DNA of 64,000 nt from Spirochaetota bacterium (GTDB lineage Bacteria > Spirochaetota > UBA4802 > UBA5550). The notes beneath the pieces were generated by a model. That model was not told the origin of the DNA, did no database searches, and saw only the letters and a program-made list of their open reading frames with translations. Below are positions 53,126 to 62,967 of this stretch, piece by piece; the first letter of the stretch is position 1, and every line of letters begins with the position of its first letter. The translations under genes were made by a program, and so were the position numbers. The stretch spans positions 246,667-310,666 of the forward strand of contig JAGNKX010000005.1 in assembly GCA_017999915.1 (NCBI GenBank), written 5' to 3'.

Positions 53126-55060
53126 CTATCGCGTCACGCCGCCCCTATCCCCGGTGGTTTTGAAACGCTCCAGCATGGAGAGCAGAGACCGCGCCTGTTC
53201 GGCCATCTCGTTGGACGATTCGGCGATTTTCACCACCAGGGCCGAATTCTTCTGGGTCATCGAATCGAGGGAAGAAACCGACTTGTTGATCTGCGTCATG
53301 CTCAGGCGCTGCTCGTCGGTGGAGGTGCTGATATCCGCGATCAGCGACGCCGAATCTTTTGCCGAGCCGGCGACCTCGGCCAGGACCTTCCCCGTCCTGT
53401 CCACCATCAATGTCCCCTCCTTGACCTTTTGCTCCGATTCCCGCAAGATCGCCTCGATCTCCATTGCCGCGCTCGACGAACGCTGTGCCAGGTTCCTCAC
53501 CTCGCCGGCCACCACGGCAAATCCGCGCCCCTGCTCGCCGGCCCTGGCGGCTTCGACGGCCGCGTTGAGCGCCAGCAGGTTCGTCTGGAAGGTGATGTCG
53601 CGGATGATATTCAGGGTTTCCATCACCCTGTCGCTCGAGGCGTTCACCGCGTTGATCGCGGCGATGGCCTCTTCGGAGACACGGTTCCCCTCGTCCGCAC
53701 GCTCGGCGCCCTTTTCGGTGATCTCCCTTGTTTTAAGGGCGTTTTCCGCGTTGATGTTGATCGCCGCGGTGGCCTCCTCCAGGGTGGCCGTGATCTCCTC
53801 CAGGTTCGCCGCCTGGTCGGAGGTACGCTGCGACAGGTTCTGGTTCTCCACCCGGATATTCTCGATCGACGCCACCACGTTTTTCCCCGCCCTGATGATC
53901 TCCACCATCATCTGTTCGAGGTTGTCGAGGAACCGGTTGAAGCTCCCGGCGATGACGCCGATCTCGTCCTTTTCGGTGAAGTCGAGACGGACCGAAAGGT
54001 CGCCCTCGCCCTCTGAAAGATCTTCCATGATCGTTGCCAGATTTTTGAACCGCCTGGTGATTATCCTTTTCACCGCCACATACAGGACGGCCAGGATGAA
54101 GATGCTGCAGAGGAAAAACCCGATAAAAATATAGTTGCGCAGCACGATGCCCTCGGCAATGAGCTCGTTCTCCGCAGCGCTTGCGGCGATGATCCAGTCC
54201 CACGTTTTATAATGGTTGAATGACGCGTACTTCGTGTACACGATTCCTCCCTTGAGGTTATCCTTCCACTCATACCTGATGACGCCATTGAGATCGCGGA
54301 TCATGGTTTTGACGAATTCGTTTCCGTCATTGTCCTTCAAACCGGAAAGATCCTTGCCTTCCAGTGTCGCCGAGGGATGGACCACGCATTTCCCCTTTTC
54401 CTTGCTCCCCGGACCCTCGACAACATAGACATAACCGGTTTCTGCGACCCTGATGGCCCGTATCTTCTTTTTAAGGTTTTCGATCCCTTCGGTGAAGTCA
54501 AGGCCGATGAAGTAGATGCCCGCGACCGCGCCGCCCCGCAGGATCGGCACGTAGCGCGTCATGTAGTTCCTCCCGAAGAGGACCGCGGGGCCCGTATAGC
54601 TTTCCCCGGCCAGCACCTTTTTATAGCCGGGATGCTTCCGGTCAAGGAGCGTTCCCACCGCCCTGGTGCCGTCCTGCTTCTTCAGGGAGGTGCTCACCCG
54701 GAGGAAGTCGTCTCCCTGCCTCATGAACAGGGTCGCCACGGCGCCGGAGATCTTGGTGAAGCGGTCGATGTTATCCTGCGAAATATATCCGTCCGCGCCC
54801 TGGCCCTGGTTATAACTGATAAAAACATCGGACAGGGAAACGGCGTGCTCCATGAGCTTGAGGTTATACACATCGATCATTTCGATGATACGCCGGTTCA
54901 ATTCGGTCATATCCCCGGTGCTGATGACCGTGTACCTGCTCTTGATGATCTGCCCGGTCAGGATGGCCAGCATCAGAAGCACGGCCACGATGGCTATGGC
55001 CTGGAAGAAAATAAGTTTGCTGCCCACACTGTTCAGTTTAAGACCCGGCAACCGTTTCAT
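53126..55060 (-). CDS. Methyl-accepting chemotaxis protein with Cache sensor
   Basis: 644 residues. First membrane helix about 15-38; a long periplasmic part (about 40-300) of the Cache type (GVRYxx-like strands YVPILRGGAVAGIYFIGLDF and TGYVYVVEGPG); second helix about 312-332; HAMP about 333-385; then the MCP signalling coiled coil, with the conserved tip ITFQTNLLALNAAVEAARAG. Methylation-type helices carry repeated E/Q pairs. The ligand is not evident from sequence. It stands alone, with a long non-coding region upstream. Confidence 0.93.
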   Translation of the reverse strand: MKRLPGLKLNSVGSKLIFFQAIAIVAVLLMLAILTGQIIKSRYTVISTGDMTELNRRIIEMIDVYNLKLMEHAVSLSDVFISYNQGQGADGYISQDNIDRFTKISGAVATLFMRQGDDFLRVSTSLKKQDGTRAVGTLLDRKHPGYKKVLAGESYTGPAVLFGRNYMTRYVPILRGGAVAGIYFIGLDFTEGIENLKKKIRAIRVAETGYVYVVEGPGSKEKGKCVVHPSATLEGKDLSGLKDNDGNEFVKTMIRDLNGVIRYEWKDNLKGGIVYTKYASFNHYKTWDWIIAASAAENELIAEGIVLRNYIFIGFFLCSIFILAVLYVAVKRIITRRFKNLATIMEDLSEGEGDLSVRLDFTEKDEIGVIAGSFNRFLDNLEQMMVEIIRAGKNVVASIENIRVENQNLSQRTSDQAANLEEITATLEEATAAININAENALKTREITEKGAERADEGNRVSEEAIAAINAVNASSDRVMETLNIIRDITFQTNLLALNAAVEAARAGEQGRGFAVVAGEVRNLAQRSSSAAMEIEAILRESEQKVKEGTLMVDRTGKVLAEVAGSAKDSASLIADISTSTDEQRLSMTQINKSVSSLDSMTQKNSALVVKIAESSNEMAEQARSLLSMLERFKTTGDRGGVTR

Positions 55061-55622
55061 GATAGCACTCCTCTCGATGCGACGTGATGATCCGGCATTA
55101 ATCCGTGCCGTCAGATAGCGCTTACAAAAACAACCACCATTGCGACCAGCTTATTTTTCTTTTTAACAAATTATCACTTTATCAAAGAATAGAATAACCG
55201 ACGTTATTTTTCAAATACAATATGCCGAAAGATATTCCATTTAAGCGTAGCCAATCGAATGAAAAAAATGTAGTTACAATAACTACTCGTGCATCGGGAA
55301 AGTATATACGCAGATAATGTACCGTGAAACCCCTATGTGAAAAAAAGATACAATCATCGGATGATTATTGCAAGAAGAAAAAATGAAATGTATCTTTTTA
55401 GGCCTCCTGTTGTAATAATGCTATAAAGGATCACACACATTTCGACGCATGATGGGGGCGCCATGGAAGGATCTTTCACGATACCATGCTATTTCTTCCA
55501 TCTCCTGCCGGAAAAACTGTATAAAGACGCCATTATTGTATAGCCGCTCCAATCCATGTCTGCGGCGGGCATCTTGAATTGCTATTGACTTTTTTCCCTG
55601 GCCAGGGCATGCAAAACAGGAC
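55061..55622. other. AT-rich region between the MCP and the MoxR unit
   Basis: This 562-bp gap is AT-rich in its first 370 bases and then GC-richer. A minus-strand frame (55421-55738) overlaps the start of the next gene and is not believable as a gene. A TTGACT at 55585-55590 lacks a good -10 box. No RNA gene or repeat is recognised. It must hold the promoters for both flanking units. Confidence 0.45.
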
Positions 55623-56081
55623 ATGAACATGCATGATATTAAAGAGGGCCTGGCTGAAATCGACCGGCGATTTTCCGATTCGACGCTGCTGATATACCGC
55701 CCCGACGGCGACCAGCGGCAGCTGCTCGATCGAATCATGATCCGCTACATTGAGGCCCCGCCCGGAGAACAGAAGGATATATTTGAGGCTTTCCGCGGCC
55801 GTTACGGTCTCCTTAACATGCTGGCCGGCTACATATACGATGCTGCGGAGCGAATCCGGTCAACGCGGGACGCAACCTGGCTCAACACCGCGCTGGCGGC
55901 TGCTTCCATCGAGGAATCCCTGGGAAAGGTCGATCAGCGGGACATGCTCCTGGCCCTGGCGGAACTCTATGTCACGGCGGAAGAAGCGGGGCTTGACCCC
56001 CGGCCCGGTTTCGAAACAATCTGCGGGCTCAAGGGATTTTCCGACTATGCCGTGGTAAGGTCCCGGCGGAACAAAGGATAA
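55623..56081 (+). CDS. Small soluble protein upstream of MoxR unit, unknown
   Basis: 152 residues (an ATG at 55629 with better spacing to AGGA is the alternative start). Mostly helical; motifs include IKEGLAEIDRRF, a Gln/Glu-rich stretch, AAASIEESLGKVDQRDM and a basic C-terminus (RSRRNKG). Not recognised. The co-orientation and 100-bp gap to the MoxR ATPase gene suggest a shared role but do not prove one. Confidence 0.6.
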   Translation: MNMHDIKEGLAEIDRRFSDSTLLIYRPDGDQRQLLDRIMIRYIEAPPGEQKDIFEAFRGRYGLLNMLAGYIYDAAERIRSTRDATWLNTALAAASIEESLGKVDQRDMLLALAELYVTAEEAGLDPRPGFETICGLKGFSDYAVVRSRRNKG

Positions 56082-56181
56082 TATAAGCCGATCCTTAAAT
56101 CCGTCCGGCCAGATTTCCGAAAAATGCCCTTTTACCAATTAATTCCTTGCCAATAAGGGCACCCGTTACAACAATATCCCC

Positions 56182-57090
56182 ATGTTTGACAGCGTAAAAA
56201 GCACCATAGATGGGCTGGCGACCCAGAAATATATCGCTTCCGAGGCCATCGCCACAACGGTATACCTGGCCCTGAAGATGGAAAAGCCCATACTAGTGGA
56301 AGGTCCGGCCGGCGTGGGCAAAACCGAACTGGGTAAATGCATTGCCTCGGCCCTGAATATGGACCTCATCCGGCTCCAGTGCTACGAGGGCCTGGACGAG
56401 TCCAAGGCCCTGTACGAATGGGAATACGCGAAGCAGCTCCTCTACACCCAGATACTGAAAGACAAGCTCTCGGCCATCATGGAGCATGAAACCACCATGG
56501 CGAAAGCCGTTGAGCGGCTCTCCCGGGAAGACGATGTCTTCTTTTCCAACAAGTTCCTGCTTCCCCGGCCCATTTTAAAAGCCATCACAAGCAAGAACAG
56601 AAGCCTCCTCCTTCTGGACGAGATAGACAAATCGGACTCAGAGTTCGAGGCCTTTCTCCTGGAAGTGCTCTCCGATTTCCAGGTAAGCATTCCGGAGATC
56701 GGCACCATACGGGCGGATTCCAAGCCCGTGGTATTCCTCACCTCCAACAATGCCAGGGAGATGTCCGATGCCCTGAAACGGCGGTGTCTGCACCTCTATA
56801 TCGATTATCCCTCGCGGGAACTGGAAGAGGAGATCGTCTCCCTGAAGGTCCCCGAATGCGGAGACAAGCTCCGCACCGAGGTGGTCCGCGCCGTGCACAT
56901 GATCAGGGAGCTGCAGCTTAAGAAAGAGCCGAGCATCAGCGAAACCCTGGATTGGGCGCGGGCCCTGGTGATCCTCGGCATCAACGACCTCACCCACGAC
57001 GTCGCGGTTGATACGCTCAACTGCATCCTGAAATACGAAAAAGACATAGAATACGCCAGGAAAAACTCCAAGAATATTTTTCTCCATTGA
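56182..57090 (+). CDS. MoxR-type AAA ATPase
   Basis: 302 residues. Walker A GPAGVGKT (41-48), Walker B LLLLDEIDK (142-150), sensor region TSNNAREMSDALKRRC. MoxR ATPases work as chaperones with VWA-domain partners to insert metals or assemble complexes. The VWA gene follows with a TTGA overlap, so they are made together. The CoxD/CoxE pair (Mo-enzyme assembly) is the closest known arrangement, but no molybdoenzyme is nearby. No clear ribosome binding site. Confidence 0.9.
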   Translation: MFDSVKSTIDGLATQKYIASEAIATTVYLALKMEKPILVEGPAGVGKTELGKCIASALNMDLIRLQCYEGLDESKALYEWEYAKQLLYTQILKDKLSAIMEHETTMAKAVERLSREDDVFFSNKFLLPRPILKAITSKNRSLLLLDEIDKSDSEFEAFLLEVLSDFQVSIPEIGTIRADSKPVVFLTSNNAREMSDALKRRCLHLYIDYPSRELEEEIVSLKVPECGDKLRTEVVRAVHMIRELQLKKEPSISETLDWARALVILGINDLTHDVAVDTLNCILKYEKDIEYARKNSKNIFLH

Positions 57091-58481
57091 CGGGGAGGCT
57101 CTCTACGGAAACGTCACGGGGCGAATCAGCCGTCCAGATCAAGCTCTATGAATTCATGGACGTTCTCAAGGACGCCAGCATCAACATCTCCACCGATGAA
57201 GTGCTTTCGCTCTTCAATGCCCTTCCCCACATTTCCCTGATGGACAAGCCGGTCTTCAGACAGACCCTGAAGACCACCCTCGTGAAGGATTACACGGACA
57301 TTCCCGTCTTCGACCGCTGCTTCGACGAGTTCTTCGCCGGGGGAGACGACGCCCAGGTGGACGTGGTAAACGCCTTCCGGGAGATGAACGCCCGGGACAC
57401 GGTGCAGGAGCGCGCCGCCATGACGCCGGAAGAGATGACGGGTATCGAAGAGGCCCTTGCGGACTTCATTGACGCCCTGCCGGACGAGCTACTCTTTGAA
57501 CGGTCGCCCGAAGAGATACTGAACCTCCTGCTGGACGAGCTGGCCCAATCGGAATCGGCCGGCGGCATGGGGCAGATGCTTTTCAACGTCCGGAACCGCA
57601 ACCGCGCCGCCACGGGACGCGGCTCCGGCGGCCCGGAAGAATCCGGGGACATGGCCGATATAAGGAACGCCCTGGCAGCCATGATCGGCAAGCGGATGAG
57701 CTCAAAAAAAATCGGGACCCGGATCCGGGACCGCGAGGACTACCTCCTCACCAAGAAAATATACAAGATCACGCCGGAAGAGATCAAGGAAATGCGGGAG
57801 CTCATCAAGCGCTTTGGCCAGAAGCTCAAGAACCGCATCAGCCTCCGCAAGAAGCGGATCAAGCACGGCGGGTTCGACATCAAGCGGACCCTCCGCACCA
57901 GCCTGCAGTACGGCGGCGTTCCCTTCAAGATCTTCCACAAGGACCGGAGGATAGACCGGCCCCAGCTGGTGGTCATGTGCGATATTTCCGGATCGGTCAA
58001 CCAGTACTCACGCTTCATGCTCCTCCTGACCTACACGCTTCAGAGCCTTTTCTCCAAGGTCCGGTCCTTTGCCTTTATCAGCAACATGGTCGAGATCACG
58101 CCTCTTTTCATGGAGATGGACCCCGAGCGGGCCCTCAATTCCATTTTCGAGGATACGAATTTCACATACGGATGGGGCAGCAATTACGGCCGCTGCTTCA
58201 ACCAGTTCATGCGCGATTACAGCGACTCACTGACCAGGAAAACCACGGTCCTGGTACTGGGCGACGGCAGGAATAATCACCAGGACCCTGGCCTCGATTC
58301 CTTTATTAGAATTCGGGAGCGCTCCCGGAACCTTTTCTGGCTCAACCCCGACAGGATGCACCTGTGGAATTGGGCGGACAGCATTGCCTATATTTACCGT
58401 GAAAACTGCAACGAAATGAAGGAAGTTAACAATTTTCTTGACCTTTCCGAATTTATTGATAAATTATTTCTTGATTTATAA
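57087..58481 (+). CDS. VWA-domain protein, CoxE-like partner of MoxR
   Basis: 464 residues. The first codon is most likely TTG at 57087, overlapping the MoxR stop; an ATG at 57156 is possible. Residues about 1-290 are helical and charged, with a linker rich in Arg and Gly. The VWA metal-ion-dependent adhesion site D-I-S-G-S is at 299-303, followed by FISNMVEITPLF and LVLGDGRNN. Such proteins act with MoxR on a substrate complex. Two co-expressed genes upstream give a three-gene unit. Confidence 0.88.
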   Translation: MTGRLSTETSRGESAVQIKLYEFMDVLKDASINISTDEVLSLFNALPHISLMDKPVFRQTLKTTLVKDYTDIPVFDRCFDEFFAGGDDAQVDVVNAFREMNARDTVQERAAMTPEEMTGIEEALADFIDALPDELLFERSPEEILNLLLDELAQSESAGGMGQMLFNVRNRNRAATGRGSGGPEESGDMADIRNALAAMIGKRMSSKKIGTRIRDREDYLLTKKIYKITPEEIKEMRELIKRFGQKLKNRISLRKKRIKHGGFDIKRTLRTSLQYGGVPFKIFHKDRRIDRPQLVVMCDISGSVNQYSRFMLLLTYTLQSLFSKVRSFAFISNMVEITPLFMEMDPERALNSIFEDTNFTYGWGSNYGRCFNQFMRDYSDSLTRKTTVLVLGDGRNNHQDPGLDSFIRIRERSRNLFWLNPDRMHLWNWADSIAYIYRENCNEMKEVNNFLDLSEFIDKLFLDL

Positions 58482-58543
58482 ACAGGTTTATGTAACATAT
58501 CTATAATTAAATGATTAGGTTTAACCTGTATTGTCATGATAAT

Positions 58544-58568
58544 AGCCCCTTCGGGGGGGGTTTTTTAT
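58544..58568 (+). terminator. Rho-independent terminator after the VWA gene
   Basis: GCCCC/GGGGG with a TTC loop and a run of extra Gs is followed by TTTTTTATA. It lies about 60 bp downstream of the VWA stop in an AT-rich region. Confidence 0.8.
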
Positions 58569-58662
58569 AATTTATTTTTTTAAAAAGCCGCTGGCGGGAT
58601 ATCACAAGCAATACAAAGCCGAATATTTCATATATAATAGAAAAAACATTCGTTTTTTTTAC

Positions 58663-58692
58663 TTTACAAAGCAGGTTATTTTTTTACATTAT
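58663..58692 (+). promoter_or_regulatory. Candidate promoter of the STAS gene
   Basis: TTTACA (58663-58668), an 18-bp spacer and CATTAT (58687-58692), in an AT-rich stretch 60 bp before the ribosome binding site AGGAGG at 58741. Confidence 0.35.
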
Positions 58693-58751
58693 GCAAAATT
58701 CCGGAATCGTGATACCCCCGGGTGTATCACCGATAGTTCCAGGAGGAATGG

Positions 58752-59075
58752 ATGGAGATTGAATTCAGAGACATCGGTGAACATAAAGTCATCCAGGTCA
58801 GCGGTGAAGTGGATCTTTATAATGTCAGCGAGCTTAAAAAAGCGCTGTTCAGCATCACCGACGGAAAACATCATAGCGTCATCGTTGACATGAAGAACGT
58901 GAACTACATGGATTCTTCGGGCATCGGCGCGCTGGTAGCGGGACAAAAGAAAATGAGGGCCCATACCGGTAAGTTCGCCCTGATGAACATACATGAAGAC
59001 GTGCTGAACATCCTCAAGCTCGCCACGCTGGACAAATTTTTCAAGATTTACGATTCAGAGGACGAGATCCTGTAG
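58752..59075 (+). CDS. STAS-domain anti-sigma factor antagonist
   Basis: 107 residues, a single STAS domain. AGGAGG at 58741 and the ATG at 58752 fix the start. The phosphorylation loop is VNYMDSSGIGAL, with Ser55 at the position used in RsbV/SpoIIAA. Its stop is followed by a terminator shared with the convergent SpoIIE-type phosphatase. That phosphatase is the natural candidate to dephosphorylate it, with the kinase at 46965 as the possible third partner. Confidence 0.9.
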   Translation: MEIEFRDIGEHKVIQVSGEVDLYNVSELKKALFSITDGKHHSVIVDMKNVNYMDSSGIGALVAGQKKMRAHTGKFALMNIHEDVLNILKLATLDKFFKIYDSEDEIL

Positions 59076-59105
59076 CGTTACCGCCCATCAGCAATGACCA
59101 CGAAA

Positions 59106-59130
59106 AACCGGCCCCGAGCCGGTTTTTTTT
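59106..59130. terminator. Bidirectional terminator between STAS and phosphatase genes
   Basis: AACCGGC/GCCGGTT with a 5-nt loop, followed by TTTTTT on the plus strand. The minus strand also reads Ts after the stem. It separates the convergent genes ending at 59075 and 59193. Confidence 0.9.
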
Positions 59131-59192
59131 GTGAAGGTCCGTATTCCGTATATGGAAAAGCAGCCGTCTCGGCACAGACCTGAACGTTCCCG

Positions 59193-60788
59193 TTACGATA
59201 TTCTTTTAAGGACCAGCATGGTGGTGTCATCGTGGGGCGGCTCCTGGCCGCGGAACTGTTCCAGGTCATCAACCAGGAGGCGGACGATCTCATCGGCATT
59301 CTGAAAGTGGTTATCGACGAGGAGCTGGTTCACGCGCTGGATCCCGTATTCCTCCTGCTTCTCATTCCTCATCTCGGTGACGCCGTCGGTGTAGAGTATC
59401 ACGATATCGCCGGGATAGAGCTTCACCTTGGCCTGCTTGTATTCGGATTCCTCGTCAATGCCGATGGGGACGCCGTCCAGCTTGGTGACGGTGCAGCTTT
59501 CTTTCGACGCCCGGTAGCAGAACAGGGGACCGTGGCCGGCGTTCGAGAAAGCGATCTCTTCCGTTGAACGGTCGTATATCAGGAAAAACAGGGTGGCGAA
59601 CTTGTCGATGGCGAAATCGGCGCTGAGGGATTCGTTTATTGCGCGGACAACACCCGCACAGTCGATATCGCCCCTGGAAATGTACGATGTGAAAACGGTC
59701 CTGATCATCACCATGACCAGCGATGCCGGAACCCCCTTGCCGGAAACGTCGCTGATGAGGGCGCCGACCCTGTCCTCATTGATATCGATGTAATCGAAGT
59801 AATCGCCCCCGACTCCCCGGGCCGCCTTGGTGTGCCCCTTCAGCTGTATGCCCCCCTTTTCGTAAAACCCGGTGGGGTTCAGTCCCTCCTGGATTTCCTT
59901 GGCCATTTCCATCTGCTCTTCCATGATGATGGCCTCTTTCTCCTTCTCCTTGGCTTCCTTTATCTTCGCGGTCATCTGGTTGAATTCATTGGCCAGCTGT
60001 CCCAGCTCGTCCCTGGAATCGATCTCTATGCGATGGTCCAGGTTGCCAGCGCCGATGATCTCGGTGCCCTTGGCCAGGGCCTTGATAGGCCGGATGGTAT
60101 AGGTCGCGAGAATGACCGATCCGACGATGGATATGCCGAGAAACACCAGCGAGATGGGGATTATGAATGTGAGCAGGTTCCTTATTTCGTTCCGGATGAT
60201 GACATCGGACATGCCGATGATGACCGTCCCGATCTTCCTCTTGTCAAGCTTGTTCAGGATGGTCTTTGAGAAGTCATATATCTTTCCCCCCGTCGGACCC
60301 GGGTCCTCCACCTTGACGACCCGGATATCCTCCGTGGTGGCCCGCTCCGCCAGTTTGCGTTCGATCCGGTCGCTCAGGGGCGCCTGCAGCTCGCGCTCCT
60401 TGCGGCGGTCAAAATACTGGACCACGGCGTCATCTTTATCGAGGATGAAGGCGTAATGGATGTGGTTCATCTTTTTGAGGTCGTTGATGGCCGCTATCAT
60501 GGAAAGCTCGTCCAGGCCGATGGACTGCTGGGCGGTATTGGCAAGGTGCACCGTTTCCCGCTCGACGGCGTCAAGGGTCTGCCGGGTAAGGATACTGCTC
60601 TCGTTCCATACGAAAAAGAAGGTGATGAAGATAATGATCAGCGCCACCAGGGATATGATGGCCAGGGAAAATTTCAGCCGGATGCCGAACCTGACGCTGG
60701 GCGCCTGTTCGGCCGTATCCGCCTTTGTGTCCCGCGGCGCGTCGGCCCTGGCACTCTTTTCGTTTCCTTTCACGTCTTTTTTGTTCAT
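59193..60788 (-). CDS. Membrane SpoIIE-type PP2C phosphatase with HAMP domain
   Basis: 531 residues. Two membrane helices (about 38-62 and 205-230) flank a periplasmic domain of about 140 residues. HAMP is at about 231-285, then a coiled linker with QMEMAKEIQEGLNP, and a PP2C (SpoIIE) domain at about 315-531. Metal-binding motifs are present: GGDYFD (327-332), DVSGKG (347-352), YTDGVTE (466-472) and DDTTM (520-524). It probably dephosphorylates a STAS protein in response to a periplasmic signal, such as the one encoded convergently at 58752. It follows the TPR gene at 5 bp. Confidence 0.93.
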   Translation of the reverse strand: MNKKDVKGNEKSARADAPRDTKADTAEQAPSVRFGIRLKFSLAIISLVALIIIFITFFFVWNESSILTRQTLDAVERETVHLANTAQQSIGLDELSMIAAINDLKKMNHIHYAFILDKDDAVVQYFDRRKERELQAPLSDRIERKLAERATTEDIRVVKVEDPGPTGGKIYDFSKTILNKLDKRKIGTVIIGMSDVIIRNEIRNLLTFIIPISLVFLGISIVGSVILATYTIRPIKALAKGTEIIGAGNLDHRIEIDSRDELGQLANEFNQMTAKIKEAKEKEKEAIIMEEQMEMAKEIQEGLNPTGFYEKGGIQLKGHTKAARGVGGDYFDYIDINEDRVGALISDVSGKGVPASLVMVMIRTVFTSYISRGDIDCAGVVRAINESLSADFAIDKFATLFFLIYDRSTEEIAFSNAGHGPLFCYRASKESCTVTKLDGVPIGIDEESEYKQAKVKLYPGDIVILYTDGVTEMRNEKQEEYGIQRVNQLLVDNHFQNADEIVRLLVDDLEQFRGQEPPHDDTTMLVLKRIS

Positions 60789-60793
60789 CCCCT

Positions 60794-62740
60794 CTACCGC
60801 TCCATGAAGGCCAGCACCTTGCGGATATTGTTGCGCGCCTTGATGTTGCCCGGGTCAATGGCGAGCACCTTGCGCCACTCCTCTATGGCCCTCTGGAAAT
60901 TGTTATTCGAGTAAAAATTGATGCCGTTGTAATAGTACTTGTTGACAAGCTCGCGCTGTTTGGCGGTGAGCATCTGGCCCCGGTCGGCCTCGCCGCCGCC
61001 GATGCGGAGCTGCGATTCGATCTTGTTGACGGTGATGACCGCCTTGACGTTGGTCGGGTCCTTCTGCACGATCCACCGGAACTGCGCCAGGGCCTTCTCG
61101 ATATTGTCCTTCCCGCCCATCTGGTACAGGTTCAAGCCCACATCATACCGCCGGTTCAGCTCGGCCCGGTCCGCCGGTGTCAGGTCCCCCCCGGCGGCGA
61201 CTTCTTTCATTCCGTTATTCGCCTGAACGATGAGATTATCCAGGCCGGGATAATTCCTGTCAATTGATTTAATTATATTGAATATCCGCAGGGCGTTCCG
61301 GTAGTCCTTTTTTTCGAGGTACCCGCGTCCTTCCATGACCCGCGAGGCCACCACGTTCTCCTTGTTGTCCGGGTTGATCATCAGGTCGCACTTGATGATG
61401 AATTCGCGGGCGATCTTGTTTTTGGGAAAGAGGTTCAGGATGCTGTCCCACTTCTTTCTTGATTCCGCGTATTCCCCTTTTTCATAGAGGCTCCGCCCCG
61501 CCACGACCAGGGTATTGATCACATCGTAATAGGGGGAATTCTCATCCACCACTTCCTCTTCGTTGATGCGCTGGGCGTCCCTGGCGCGCCGCAGGTACTC
61601 CTTCGCCTGGGTGTTCTTATTGTCCATGGCGAGGGTCGCCACAAAGGCGTCTATGGCCTCCTTGTACCTGCCCTGCGTATAGGCCATGATGCCTTCCTGG
61701 AACTTCTGGTTGATGCGCTGGAGCCTCATCGCCTGCTCCCTCTTCTGGTATTCCCTTTTCAGGCGGTCAAGGTCGCGGAGGCGCTCCTTCGCGTCCTTGT
61801 AGTCCTTGATGAGGGCCAGGCAGGCCTCGAGGTCCTGCTGGGCCTCGTCGAACCTGTTGTTCTTGATGTTGTTGATCCCGGACTGGTACGAATCCTCCGC
61901 CTGCTTCTGCCGCTGGGCATAGAGCATCTTCTCATCGACGATCTCCGTTATCTTTTCCAGATAATCCTTCGCTTCACGGTGCTTCGGGTCAATTTTCAGG
62001 ACTTCCTCGAATTCCGGCTTCGCGGCGCTGTAATCTTTCTTATCGAACCGCTCGATTCCGCGGGCCATGTAGTTGCGTATTTTTTCGAACTTGATCCGGT
62101 TTTCGATGGCATAATCGCATTTGCGTTTTCCCTCGAGGGCTTCGCTGTCCCGGGGCACGTAGCGAAGAACCTCCTTCCATAATTTCCGGGCCTTTTCATA
62201 ATCAGGGAATTCCAGGGCCATCTCGGTCCGCGCATCGGTCTTGAGTTGTTCTATCTTCTCCCTCATGGCCTTGGAGAGCCGCAGCCTCTCCTGGGCCGCG
62301 CGGATTTCGATGTCGAGTTTTTTCATGTTATCCAGGGCGTCTTTCATCTCGCTGTCATTGGGGTCGAGACGGTAAGCGGTCATATAGCCGGTTATGGCGT
62401 CCTTCCCCCTGGAGATCCCCAGCTCGAGGTCCGGATCGTTTTCCGATTTAAGCTTCTTCCGGGCAATACGGTAGCTCAACTTGGCTTTCTGGTAGGCGAT
62501 GTCCTTGCGCTGCTTGATCTCGTAGATCAGCTCGACCTTCTGCTGGATCTTCTCGTTCTCCGGCTCCATCTCAAGGCATGAAAGCCAGAGGCCGATGGCC
62601 TGGTTGTATTCCCGCTTGTCAAAGAAGGCCTGGGCTTCGCGATTCATATCCTTAACCGTGGCGGACCGGAGACCCGGCTGCAGCTGCAGGGCCGCCAGGA
62701 GGGCAAGAAGGAAAATGTTGAATTTCGATGTACGTGCCAT
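60794..62740 (-). CDS. Exported TPR-repeat protein
   Basis: 648 residues. Signal peptide (MARTSKFNIFLLALLAALQLQPGL), then many tetratricopeptide-like helical pairs throughout, for example AQAFFDKREYNQAIGLWLSCLEMEPEN and QRAIEEWRKVLAIDPGN. There is no lipobox. It lies 5 bp upstream of the phosphatase gene, so the two are one operon and the TPR protein may be its periplasmic partner or sensor. Between the repeats are charged coiled stretches. No enzymatic motif is seen. Confidence 0.85.
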   Translation of the reverse strand: MARTSKFNIFLLALLAALQLQPGLRSATVKDMNREAQAFFDKREYNQAIGLWLSCLEMEPENEKIQQKVELIYEIKQRKDIAYQKAKLSYRIARKKLKSENDPDLELGISRGKDAITGYMTAYRLDPNDSEMKDALDNMKKLDIEIRAAQERLRLSKAMREKIEQLKTDARTEMALEFPDYEKARKLWKEVLRYVPRDSEALEGKRKCDYAIENRIKFEKIRNYMARGIERFDKKDYSAAKPEFEEVLKIDPKHREAKDYLEKITEIVDEKMLYAQRQKQAEDSYQSGINNIKNNRFDEAQQDLEACLALIKDYKDAKERLRDLDRLKREYQKREQAMRLQRINQKFQEGIMAYTQGRYKEAIDAFVATLAMDNKNTQAKEYLRRARDAQRINEEEVVDENSPYYDVINTLVVAGRSLYEKGEYAESRKKWDSILNLFPKNKIAREFIIKCDLMINPDNKENVVASRVMEGRGYLEKKDYRNALRIFNIIKSIDRNYPGLDNLIVQANNGMKEVAAGGDLTPADRAELNRRYDVGLNLYQMGGKDNIEKALAQFRWIVQKDPTNVKAVITVNKIESQLRIGGGEADRGQMLTAKQRELVNKYYYNGINFYSNNNFQRAIEEWRKVLAIDPGNIKARNNIRKVLAFMER

Positions 62741-62895
62741 GGATTAGTTGCCGGAACATGGTTCCATTATATTAGACAGCCGGTTGATGCTGATTATACA
62801 ATTTTTATTAATAATAAATATATAAATCTAAAATATTCTTGAAATTATACCCGGCGCCGGTTCATGTGTATTTCTGTCGCATCGGTATCATGTCC

Positions 62896-62967
<72 letters not shown>

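Noticed and set aside
55421..55738. 105-codon minus-strand frame overlapping the gene at 55623
   Set aside because: Antisense to a better supported gene over a third of its length and without a ribosome binding site; possibly a remnant but not supportable.
58729..58740. ACCGATAGTT fragment before the STAS gene
   Set aside because: Only half of the 14-bp repeat (the second arm is missing); not counted.
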